64,000 nt of DNA from JACMRP01 sp047302465. Lineage in GTDB: Bacteria > Bdellovibrionota > Bdellovibrionia > Bdellovibrionales > Bdellovibrionaceae. Shown here piece by piece: positions 42,421 through 49,690 of this stretch. The position numbers were made by a program, and so were the translations under genes. Under the pieces are notes generated by a model. It was given only the letters and a program-made list of their open reading frames with translations, ran no database searches and was not told the DNA's origin. Each line of letters opens with the position of its first letter. Within the stretch, counting starts at the first letter, position 1. The DNA lies in the NCBI RefSeq assembly GCF_047302465.1, contig NZ_CP178621.1, positions 1,922,001-1,986,000 on the forward strand, in the 5' to 3' direction.

Positions 42421-42421
42421 T

Positions 42422-43327
42422 ATGAACCCATTAGAGATTGAACATCTAAAAAAATATTACGGAAATGCTGCAGCGGTGAAGGATGTAAGCTTCACCGTTC
42501 ATCCAGCGGAAATCTTCGGTCTTTTGGGCCCGAACGGGGCTGGAAAGACGACCATCATTTCTACGGTCACCACCCTTGAAAAGCCCACCGAAGGAACCGT
42601 GAAGGTCTTCGGTGAAGATGTGACGAAAAATCCAATGTTTACAAAAAAACAGTTGGGTGTCGTTCATCAGGAAGTGATCAATTCGGGCTATTTCTCCGTC
42701 GAAGAAATTCTAGAATTTCAATCTGGCTACTATGGATTTCGTAAAAATACGGAACGCATTCATTTTCTTCTGAACAAATTAAGTCTTTTTGAACATCGTC
42801 ATAAGAAAGTAAAACAGCTCTCGGGCGGCATGAAGCGCCGTTTGATGATTGCAAAAGCTTTGGTTCATAATCCAAAACTTTTGCTTTTGGATGAGCCTAC
42901 AGCGGGCGTGGATATCAGTCTTCGTGAAACTCTGTGGGATTTCGTTCGAGACCTCAAAAAAGAGGGCATGAGCATTTTGCTGACAACACATTATTTGGAA
43001 GAAGCAGAAATGCTTTGTGATCGTGTTGGGATTATCAATCGTGGTCATATAGAAACTATTGGTAATACCAAGGCAATCATCAAGGACTTCACACAAAGAG
43101 AAGTTTCTTTAACTTTGAATCGTGAAATTACGGTTCCTAAAGAGTTGCTTCTTGAAAAACATGAAACAACTTACCGTATGCTGATCCCGCCAGGAAAAGC
43201 CATCGGCAGCATGCTTGCGGATCTGAGTGTAGAATCGCCGATGATTGTGGATATTCAAATCAAAGAGGGCAGTCTTGAAGAGGCCTTCTTACGCGTATTA
43301 AAAACCAAATCCGGAGAAACAAAATGA
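42422..43327 (+). CDS. ABC-2 type transporter ATP-binding subunit
   Basis: 301-residue ATPase with Walker A GPNGAGKTT, signature LSGGMKRRLMIAKAL and Walker B LLLLDEPTAGVD, then the switch region TTHYLEEAEML. It has the C-terminal extension common in exporter ATPases of the NodI/CcmA-like class. The start at 42422 is one base after the prfC stop and overlaps the permease gene by four bases at the other end. It probably works with that permease to export a lipid, drug or polysaccharide. The substrate is unknown. Confidence 0.92.
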   Translation: MNPLEIEHLKKYYGNAAAVKDVSFTVHPAEIFGLLGPNGAGKTTIISTVTTLEKPTEGTVKVFGEDVTKNPMFTKKQLGVVHQEVINSGYFSVEEILEFQSGYYGFRKNTERIHFLLNKLSLFEHRHKKVKQLSGGMKRRLMIAKALVHNPKLLLLDEPTAGVDISLRETLWDFVRDLKKEGMSILLTTHYLEEAEMLCDRVGIINRGHIETIGNTKAIIKDFTQREVSLTLNREITVPKELLLEKHETTYRMLIPPGKAIGSMLADLSVESPMIVDIQIKEGSLEEAFLRVLKTKSGETK

Positions 43328-44100
43328 ATTCAGGATTTGCAACTCTGTTCGAAAGAGAAATTAAACGCTTCATGAAGGTCGTGGTTCAAACGATTGTCAC
43401 ACCTTTTGTAAGTTCATTCTTATATCTTTTAGTATTTGGCGTGTCGTTGGGATCCCAAGTAAAAGTTCATGGCGATGTTCCGTATTTAGCATTCTTGGTT
43501 CCAGGCTTGATGATGATGGGGCTTATGAATAATGCTTTTCAGAACTCTTCGTCGTCGATTGTGTCGTCCAAGTTCTCCGGAGATCTCGAGGACATTCGTG
43601 TGGCTCCTATAACAAACCAACAAATCGTGTGGGCAATGAGTTTAGGCGGAGTGGTTCGCGGGGCTCTTGTCGCCGTGATTACATATTTGGTGGGTGCCTT
43701 GTTTTATTATTTCCAACAAGGTGAAGTTCTGCTGATCCAGCACCCGCTGATTTTACTTTATTTTATTGTAATGGGTGGTTTGATCTTCGGAATGATTGGT
43801 ATCGGCGTGGCTTTTTGGGCGAACACTTTTGACCAGTTGAGCGCATTTAGTGCCTTTGTTCTTTTGCCATTAACATATTTAGGTGGGGTTTTTATCTCGA
43901 TTGAGAGCTTACACCCGTTCTGGCAAGTGGTGGCGAAGCTGAATCCTCTACTATACCTTATTAATGGCCTTCGCTACGGGGTCTTGGGTGTCAGTGACGT
44001 GGACATCTCCTTGTCCGTTGTATTGAGCCTAATAGGGTTTGCGGGCTTTTACGGCGTTTCCCTGTGGAGTCTTCGCAAAGGTTCCTTCCAACGTTGGTAA
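43324..44100 (+). CDS. ABC-2 type transporter permease
   Basis: 258-residue inner-membrane protein with about six helices (FVSSFLYLLVFGVSLG, LAFLVPGLMMMGLM, and later YLGGVFISIESLHPFW). The conserved segment LNPLLYLINGLRYGVLG is typical of ABC-2 (NodJ-like) permeases. It overlaps the ATPase gene by four bases (ATGA). A 75-base gap precedes ffh. Confidence 0.9.
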   Translation: MNSGFATLFEREIKRFMKVVVQTIVTPFVSSFLYLLVFGVSLGSQVKVHGDVPYLAFLVPGLMMMGLMNNAFQNSSSSIVSSKFSGDLEDIRVAPITNQQIVWAMSLGGVVRGALVAVITYLVGALFYYFQQGEVLLIQHPLILLYFIVMGGLIFGMIGIGVAFWANTFDQLSAFSAFVLLPLTYLGGVFISIESLHPFWQVVAKLNPLLYLINGLRYGVLGVSDVDISLSVVLSLIGFAGFYGVSLWSLRKGSFQRW

Positions 44101-44175
44101 TAACCCCACGCATTAAAAAACATCGTTTGAACAATGGGTAGGATCTATATTAAGTCCTAACCTTTAGAGGAAAAA

Positions 44176-45513
44176 ATGTTCGAGAATTTGTCTGATAAAA
44201 TCATGGCGAGCCTTAAAAAGGTTCGTGGCCAAAATAAGATCACTGAAGCCAACGTGGAAGAGGTGATTAAGGAAATTCGTTTAAGTTTGCTCGAAGCAGA
44301 CGTGAACTTCAAAGTAGTGAAGACTTTCATCGATAAGGTGAAGGCGAAAGCTTTGGGTCAGGACGTTCTTTCGAATATCAACCCGGGACAACAATTCGTA
44401 AAAATCGTCCACGACGAACTCGTCGAAGTTTTGGGTGGTGGTGCGGTTGATATCAATGTCCGAGAAAATCCAAGTGTGATTTTTTTGGTGGGTTTGCAAG
44501 GGGCTGGTAAAACCACGACCTCAGCAAAACTAAGCCTTTACATTCGCCAGAAACTTGGAAAAAAACCAGGTTTGGTTCCTGCTGATATCTATCGTCCAGC
44601 AGCGATTGACCAACTGCAAACTTTGGCAAAGGCCAATAATATTCCGTGTTTCCCAACTCAAGCGGGACAAAAACCGGAAGAAATTTTGGAGCAGGCAAAA
44701 AAATGGGCCCGCGACAATATGGTAGAAGTGGTGTTGGTCGATACCGCAGGTCGTTTGCAAATCGACGATCAGTTGATGACGGAATTGCAGAATTTAAAAA
44801 ATATTTGGTCTCCGCAAGAAGTTCTGTTGGTGGCGGATGCGATGCTCGGGCAGCAGTCTGTGAATGTCGCAGAAGGTTTCCATCAGCGCTTGGGATTGAC
44901 AGGTTTGATCCTGACGAAAGTAGACGGGGATGCGCGCGGTGGTGCGGCCCTTAGTATTCGTGAAGTCACAGGAATTCCGATAAAATTTTTGGGTGTGGGC
45001 GAGAAAGTTGCTGCCCTCGAAGTTTTCCATCCTGATCGTTTAGCATCACGTATTTTGGACATGGGTGACGTATTATCTCTCGTCGAAAAAGCTCAAGATG
45101 TCATTGATGAAAAGACTGCGCGCGAGAGTGCGAAGAAGATGGCCAAGAACGAGTTTGATCTCGAAGATTTCTTGACTCAAATTCAGCAACTCAAAAAGTT
45201 GGGTGGTCTCGAGGGACTTTTGAAGTTTTTACCAGGCATGGGCGAACTTTCGAAACAAATGAAGTCAATGGCTCCGCCGGATAAAGAAATGAAGAAGATC
45301 GAAGCCATTATTCGTTCGATGACCCCTCAAGAACGCAAAAACCATAAGATTTTAAATGCTTCGCGTCGGCAGCGTATTGCCAATGGAAGTGGCACCCAAG
45401 TGCAGGATGTGAACAAACTCGTAAAACAGTTTGAGGACGCGAAAAAGATGATGACGGGAATGATGAAAATGGGCCTCGGAAGAGGCGGCGGCGGAATGAA
45501 GTTTCCATTTTAG
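44176..45513 (+). CDS. ffh: Signal recognition particle protein Ffh
   Basis: 445-residue SRP54-type GTPase that binds signal sequences of nascent membrane proteins and, with the 4.5S RNA, delivers them to FtsY. The N domain is at 1-90. The G domain has GLQGAGKTTTSAKL (about 105), DTAGRLQID and TKVDGDARGG. The M domain is rich in Met (KQMKSMAPPDKEMKK to MMTGMMKMGLGRGGGGMKFPF) and holds the RNA-binding helix-turn-helix NASRRQRIANGSGT. SD AGAGGAA lies upstream. Confidence 0.98.
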   Translation: MFENLSDKIMASLKKVRGQNKITEANVEEVIKEIRLSLLEADVNFKVVKTFIDKVKAKALGQDVLSNINPGQQFVKIVHDELVEVLGGGAVDINVRENPSVIFLVGLQGAGKTTTSAKLSLYIRQKLGKKPGLVPADIYRPAAIDQLQTLAKANNIPCFPTQAGQKPEEILEQAKKWARDNMVEVVLVDTAGRLQIDDQLMTELQNLKNIWSPQEVLLVADAMLGQQSVNVAEGFHQRLGLTGLILTKVDGDARGGAALSIREVTGIPIKFLGVGEKVAALEVFHPDRLASRILDMGDVLSLVEKAQDVIDEKTARESAKKMAKNEFDLEDFLTQIQQLKKLGGLEGLLKFLPGMGELSKQMKSMAPPDKEMKKIEAIIRSMTPQERKNHKILNASRRQRIANGSGTQVQDVNKLVKQFEDAKKMMTGMMKMGLGRGGGGMKFPF

Positions 45514-45578
45514 ACTTGATCTCTTTTTGCAAAAAAGGTAGACCAGCCATCTTGTTATTGTTTTTTTTATAGAAGTTT

Positions 45579-45592
45579 GCTAAATATTTAGC
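45579..45592. promoter_or_regulatory. 14-base palindrome upstream of rpsP
   Basis: GCTAAATATTTAGC is a perfect 14-base palindrome 31 bases before the S16 start. It could be an operator or an A/T-rich promoter part. No firm -35/-10 pair is assignable, and a TTGTTT-N17-TAAATA pair overlapping it is weak. Confidence 0.25.
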
Positions 45593-45622
45593 TGTTTAAA
45601 AAAGTTGATTAAAGAGGATTAC

Positions 45623-45874
45623 ATGGCAGTTGTTATTCGTTTGGCTCGTACAGGTGCAAAACATACCCCTAAATATCGTATCACTGTGGCAGATTCTCGC
45701 CGCTATGTGACTGGTAAACACCTTGAAGTACTTGGTACTTACATTCCTACTCCAAAAGGCGCTGACCAAAAGGTCAAAATCGACATGGAGAAGTACAACG
45801 AGTGGGTTAAAAAAGGTGCTCAGCCTTCAGACCGCGTAAAACACGTGGTTAAGCTCGCTCAAGCTGCAAAATAA
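45623..45874 (+). CDS. rpsP: 30S ribosomal protein S16
   Basis: 83-residue ribosomal protein that begins MAVVIRLARTGAKHTPKYRI, with the S16 core VADSRRYVTGKHLEVLGTY. It has the expected length and stabilises the small-subunit body. The ATG at 45623 is preferred over an upstream in-frame start at 45605; AAAGAGG lies upstream. It is the first gene of a ribosome and RNA-modification run, followed by khpA. Confidence 0.97.
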   Translation: MAVVIRLARTGAKHTPKYRITVADSRRYVTGKHLEVLGTYIPTPKGADQKVKIDMEKYNEWVKKGAQPSDRVKHVVKLAQAAK

Positions 45875-45948
45875 TTTAAAAATACACCCCAGATCTCATT
45901 ATGGGATCTGATGGAACGTTATTGCGGACACATGATGTGGAGGAACTC

Positions 45949-46188
45949 ATGGAAAATCTAAAAGACCTCGTAGAATTCATGGCGAAATCTTTGGTTGATA
46001 AACCGGAGAGAGTTGAAGTCGACGAGATCCCTGGACAACAAACAACTTTGTTGGCTTTGAAAGTGGACAAAGAAGATTTGGGTAAAGTTATCGGCAAACA
46101 AGGTAAAACAGCAGCGGCAATGAGAACAATCATTCGCGCAGCTGGTACCAAGCTGAATAAACGTTATCACCTTGACATCGTTGAGTAG
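45949..46188 (+). CDS. khpA: KH-domain RNA-binding protein KhpA
   Basis: 79-residue single KH-domain protein with the GxxG loop in LGKVIGKQGKTAAAMRTI, full length for KhpA/YlqC. It is an RNA chaperone-like regulator often encoded between rpsP and rimM. The start at 45949 follows GGAGGA. A strong terminator comes after the gene and separates this pair from rimM. Confidence 0.95.
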   Translation: MENLKDLVEFMAKSLVDKPERVEVDEIPGQQTTLLALKVDKEDLGKVIGKQGKTAAAMRTIIRAAGTKLNKRYHLDIVE

Positions 46189-46218
46189 CACGTAAGTTTT
46201 TGCAGAACAAGGGATAGT

Positions 46219-46246
46219 AAAAAGGGGCCTAAAGCCCCTTTTTTAT
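46219..46246 (+). terminator. Terminator after rpsP-khpA
   Basis: GGGGC (46224-46228) and GCCCC (46234-46238), extended by five A-T pairs, enclose the loop CTAAA and are followed by a T run. It splits the usual rpsP-rimM operon after khpA. Confidence 0.88.
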
Positions 46247-46348
46247 TTTAAAAAGATTTCGAAAATACTTTTCAAATATTGCGAGCACGCCGGTGTGCAT
46301 GTCATTAAAGATGGCATGAACTGCGCTGCCCTTCGGGTCGAGGAAAAT

Positions 46349-46870
46349 ATGGAAATGAAGTTGGTTGGAAAAGTAAAAGATGCCCACGGTCTTCGTGGTG
46401 AGCTTTATATTTTGGTTTTTGCGGGCGAAGCCTCTTGGATCAAGAAACTAAAAAACTTTGAGTTGCGTTCACCGCGCACTGAAGAGTCTGTGGCTCACAC
46501 CGTAGAAAAAATCAAACCTTTCAAGCAAGGTTTCATTTTAAAAACCCCTCTGTTAAACGATCGTAACGCTGCTGAAGCTGTCAAAGGTTTTGAGTTTCAC
46601 ATTCCTGCAGATATTTTTGTCTCTAAACCAGGCGAAACTATTTACCTCAATGAAATTCTAAACTTCGTGGTGAAGAACCCTGCTCAGGATACGATAGGAA
46701 CAATCAAAGCATTCTCTTCGAATGGAGCTCAAGACCTCTTGGTAGTTGAAACTAAGAAGGGCAAAGTTGAAATTCCTTTTGTCGAAGCTTTCATTAAAAA
46801 AATCGATTTCAAGCATCAAAGTGTTGTGATGGATTTGCCAGAAGGCATTTTGGATCTTGAGAACCTGTAA
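46349..46870 (+). CDS. rimM: Ribosome maturation factor RimM
   Basis: 173-residue 16S rRNA-processing factor needed for assembly of the 30S head. The N-terminal barrel begins MKLVGKVKDAHGLRGEL, and the C-terminal PRC-type barrel carries IGTIKAFSSNGAQDLLVVE and IPFVEAFI. ATG 46349 (or 46355) is chosen because GAGGAA precedes it; an in-frame ATG at 46295 adds residues not typical of the family. The stop shares one base with the trmD start. Confidence 0.95.
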   Translation: MEMKLVGKVKDAHGLRGELYILVFAGEASWIKKLKNFELRSPRTEESVAHTVEKIKPFKQGFILKTPLLNDRNAAEAVKGFEFHIPADIFVSKPGETIYLNEILNFVVKNPAQDTIGTIKAFSSNGAQDLLVVETKKGKVEIPFVEAFIKKIDFKHQSVVMDLPEGILDLENL

Positions 46871-47664
46871 TGGCATTTCATTTCCAGGTGATCACGGTAT
46901 TTCCTGAGATGATTCAAGCGGCGATGGCTGCGGGAGTTTTTTCTCAGGCGCAAAAAAGTTCACTTTTAGAGCTTTCTTGTATCAATCCACGTGAGTTCAC
47001 TACGGATGTTCATCGTACGGTCGACGATCGGCCTTTCGGTGGTGGCGACGGAATGATTATGCTTCCAGAGCCTTTGCAAAAATCTATTGAAAAAGCCAAA
47101 GCTCAACAGCCAAAGGCAAAGGTGATCTATCTGTCACCTCAGGGAAAACCTTTAACGCATCAAAAGGCTCAGGCGCTCTCTCAAGAGTCTGGACTAGTTT
47201 TACTTTGCGGCCGCTATGGCGGGATTGATCAGCGAATTATCAATCAATTCGTCGACGAGGAACTCTCGACCGGAGATTACGTGATCTCGGGCGGGGAGCT
47301 TGCGGCGTGTGTGGTGATGGATGCGGTTTCTCGTTTTGTTCCGGGCGTATTGGGCCATAAAGATTCGGTGGATAAAGATAGCTTTGCCGAGGGGCTCTTG
47401 GAGCACCCGAATTACACGCGCCCACGCGAATATCAAGGCGAGAGCGTGCCAGAGGTTCTTTTTAGTGGGCACCATAAGAAAATTAACGAGTGGAAAGAAC
47501 TTGTTTCCTACTTGGTGACTTTGCAAAAGCGTCCGGACTTGATTGATAAATCTAAGACGCAAAAGACCCTCAAAGAGGCTTATAAATATTGGCAGGGACT
47601 CAGTCCTCAGGAACGCGACACTCTGGGACTAAAAACTCTGAAAGATGAGGACTTCCATGGCTGA
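46870..47664 (+). CDS. trmD: tRNA (guanine-37-N1) methyltransferase
   Basis: 264-residue SPOUT enzyme that methylates G37 in tRNAs with a G at position 36, preventing frameshifts. The trefoil knot region is LVLLCGRYGGIDQRI and GDYVISGGELAACVV. The C-terminal RNA-binding part has LEHPNYTRPREYQGESVPEV and LFSGHHKKINEW. It overlaps rimM by one base and the next methyltransferase by eight. Confidence 0.98.
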   Translation: MAFHFQVITVFPEMIQAAMAAGVFSQAQKSSLLELSCINPREFTTDVHRTVDDRPFGGGDGMIMLPEPLQKSIEKAKAQQPKAKVIYLSPQGKPLTHQKAQALSQESGLVLLCGRYGGIDQRIINQFVDEELSTGDYVISGGELAACVVMDAVSRFVPGVLGHKDSVDKDSFAEGLLEHPNYTRPREYQGESVPEVLFSGHHKKINEWKELVSYLVTLQKRPDLIDKSKTQKTLKEAYKYWQGLSPQERDTLGLKTLKDEDFHG

Positions 47665-48238
47665 GACTCCATATGTTCCGCGATTGGCGATCGGCCTTTT
47701 GCATTATCCCATCATGGATAAGGAAAAAAACATTGTAGCTACGAATGTAACCAACTTTGATATCCATGATATTGCCCGGGCTGCTCGTATGTACGGGGTT
47801 GAAAACTACTACATTATCCACCCTATGAAAGAGCAGCTGATGTTTGTAGAGCGGGTTTTGGATCATTGGCGAACAGGGCAGGGTGCCAAGTTCAACCCCT
47901 CTCGCAGAAGGGCTTTAGAGCGTGTTAAAACCGCTGAGAGCTTTGAGGCAGCTATCAAAGATTGGGGTGCTGAAAACGTAATGACGGTGGCCACTCATGC
48001 GCGTCCGATTGAGGGCGTGGAAACTTTGAGCTTCCGCGGGCTTCGAGAGCGTATGTATGACCAAAAAAGGCCCTGTTTTCTGCTATTTGGGACTGGTTAT
48101 GGGATGACGGAAGAGTTTATGAAGTCACTCACGGTGATTTTAGAGCCTATTAAAGGGGCTCCGCCAGATGATTTTCGTCATCTTTCTGTGAGATCTGCCG
48201 TAAGTATCTGTCTTGACCGCATCATGGGCTCGTGGTAA
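47657..48238 (+). CDS. SPOUT-type RNA methyltransferase (Methyltrn_RNA_4-like)
   Basis: 193-residue protein that opens AETPYVPRLAIGLLHYPIM and has a C-terminal knot-like region, FLLFGTGYGMTEEFM, and the ending LSVRSAVSICLDRIMGSW, typical of TrmH-like folds. Its place between trmD and rplS is common in delta-type bacteria and related groups. It probably methylates rRNA or tRNA; the target is unknown. The ATG at 47657 follows GAGG and overlaps the trmD end. Confidence 0.85.
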   Translation: MAETPYVPRLAIGLLHYPIMDKEKNIVATNVTNFDIHDIARAARMYGVENYYIIHPMKEQLMFVERVLDHWRTGQGAKFNPSRRRALERVKTAESFEAAIKDWGAENVMTVATHARPIEGVETLSFRGLRERMYDQKRPCFLLFGTGYGMTEEFMKSLTVILEPIKGAPPDDFRHLSVRSAVSICLDRIMGSW

Positions 48239-48273
48239 CACCTTTCTTTACTTTTATATCCGTGGGGAAAAAA

Positions 48274-48696
48274 ATGGCTAAAGCTGCAAAAAAAACGACT
48301 GCTAAAAAAGACGTTAAAGAAACAAACTTGGTTCGCCGTGTAACTAAAAGAGCTGCGAATAAAAACATCAATGCTTTCAAGTCTGGTGACACTGTTAACG
48401 TATACGTAAAAGTAAAAGAAGGCGAAAAAGAACGCGTTCAGCTTTACAAAGGCGTAGTAACTAAAATCCAAGGTAACGGCGTTGCAAGATCTTTCACAGT
48501 TCGTAAGATTTCTGCAGGCGTGGGCGTTGAAAGAACATTCCCATTTGTTAGCCCAGCTTTGGATCGCGTTGAGCTTGTAGCTCACGGTAAAGTACGTCGC
48601 TCTAAGTTGTACTTCTTGAGAGACCTTGATGGTAAAGCTGCTAAGATCACTTCTGAGCTTGCTTCTACCAAAGATCAAGCAGCTGCTGCTGAGTAA
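48274..48696 (+). CDS. rplS: 50S ribosomal protein L19
   Basis: 140-residue ribosomal protein. The core has FKSGDTVNVYVKVKEGEKER, VQLYKGVVTKIQGNG, FTVRKISAGVGVERTFPF and VRRSKLYFLRD. It lies at the 30S-50S interface. Compared with the usual 115 residues it has a Lys/Ala-rich N-terminal extension of about 20 residues and an Ala-rich tail. The start at 48274 follows GTGGGGA. Confidence 0.97.
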   Translation: MAKAAKKTTAKKDVKETNLVRRVTKRAANKNINAFKSGDTVNVYVKVKEGEKERVQLYKGVVTKIQGNGVARSFTVRKISAGVGVERTFPFVSPALDRVELVAHGKVRRSKLYFLRDLDGKAAKITSELASTKDQAAAAE

Positions 48697-48704
48697 TCGT
48701 AAAA

Positions 48705-49340
48705 ATGAAATCTCTCGCCAATCACTTGGAACCTATTGATTGGCGAAAATTCTCTACCACCGACACCAATTACAAAATAATTGGTGTCGACGAAGTCGGT
48801 AGAGGTTGTCTTGCTGGCCCAGTCTATGCGGCCGCTGTCTCATTTAATTCTGACATTTTATCCGACCTAGTTACTGATTCGAAGCTTTTGTCCGAAAAGC
48901 GTCGCGAAGAACTTGCCAAAGAAATTATACAGCATCACCAGGTTGGTCTGGGTTTTGCCACTGTTGAAGAGATTGATGAAATCAATATTCTTCAAGCTTC
49001 TTTGTTAGCAATGAAGCGAGCGGTGGAAAAATTAGGCGCGACTTCAGGGCATTTACTCATCGACGGAAATAAAAAAATTCCGAATATGCCTGCGAAGTAT
49101 CAACAGACCACGATCGTTAAAGGCGATCTTAGAGTGTCCCTGATTTCTGCAGCTTCGATTGTCGCGAAGGTGACTCGTGACCAACTCATGAAGGATTTGG
49201 CTTCTCAATATCCTCAGTATGGATTTGAAGCGCACAAAGGCTACTCTACAGTCACTCATAAAAACAGCATCGCCACACACGGCCCATGCATTGCCCATCG
49301 TAAGACCTTCTCAGGCGTTAAAGAGCACCTCTCTCTATAA
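48705..49340 (+). CDS. rnhB: Ribonuclease HII
   Basis: 211-residue enzyme that cuts RNA in RNA-DNA hybrids and removes single ribonucleotides from DNA. The catalytic acids are in IIGVDEVGRGCLAGPV (Asp and Glu, about 27-28), with the later LLIDGNKKIP and SIVAKVTRDQLM. Length and motifs match the family. The 3' end overlaps a possible start of yraN. Confidence 0.96.
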   Translation: MKSLANHLEPIDWRKFSTTDTNYKIIGVDEVGRGCLAGPVYAAAVSFNSDILSDLVTDSKLLSEKRREELAKEIIQHHQVGLGFATVEEIDEINILQASLLAMKRAVEKLGATSGHLLIDGNKKIPNMPAKYQQTTIVKGDLRVSLISAASIVAKVTRDQLMKDLASQYPQYGFEAHKGYSTVTHKNSIATHGPCIAHRKTFSGVKEHLSL

Positions 49341-49662
49341 AGCTCAGGCCCGTGGTGAATGGGCGGAAAATCGTGTTGCTGAACATTTTCAGCGAAAATC
49401 ATTTCGTATTTTAAAATCTCGCTGGCGAACAACTTATGCTGAGATTGATCTTTTGGTGGAAAGTCCTCGTCAGGAAATTTGGATTCTCGAAGTCAAAACT
49501 CTAAGTACTTTTGACTTTTTGGATGTGCGAGTGTCGAGAAAACAAAAAGAACGATTGAAGCGAGCTCATTTGTTTGTACAAAGTAAGACACCAAAACCGG
49601 TTCGACTTGCTCTGGTATTTGTTGATAAGAAAGGGCAAGTCCTAGTCATCGAAGACTTTTAG
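49219..49662 (+). CDS. yraN: YraN/UPF0102 family nuclease-like protein
   Basis: Up to 147 residues. The recognisable part begins at ARGEWAENRVAEHF, followed by RWRTTYAEIDLLVES and EIWILEVKTL, the restriction-endonuclease-like pattern with catalytic Glu, Asp and a later ExK-type motif. The start is uncertain: ATG 49219 lies 122 bases inside rnhB, while a TTG at 49291 would give 123 residues, nearer the family length. Neither has a clear SD. The pairing with rnhB is typical. Confidence 0.85.
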   Translation: MDLKRTKATLQSLIKTASPHTAHALPIVRPSQALKSTSLYKAQARGEWAENRVAEHFQRKSFRILKSRWRTTYAEIDLLVESPRQEIWILEVKTLSTFDFLDVRVSRKQKERLKRAHLFVQSKTPKPVRLALVFVDKKGQVLVIEDF

Positions 49663-49677
49663 GTCTTCCTGTTTTTT
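49651..49677 (+). terminator. Probable terminator overlapping the yraN stop
   Basis: GAAGAC (49651-49656) and GTCTTC (49663-49668) pair around TTTTAG, which includes the yraN stop codon, and a T run follows. The stem is short but well placed before convergent lptD. Confidence 0.5.
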
Positions 49678-49690
49678 ATGTTATGTGTTT

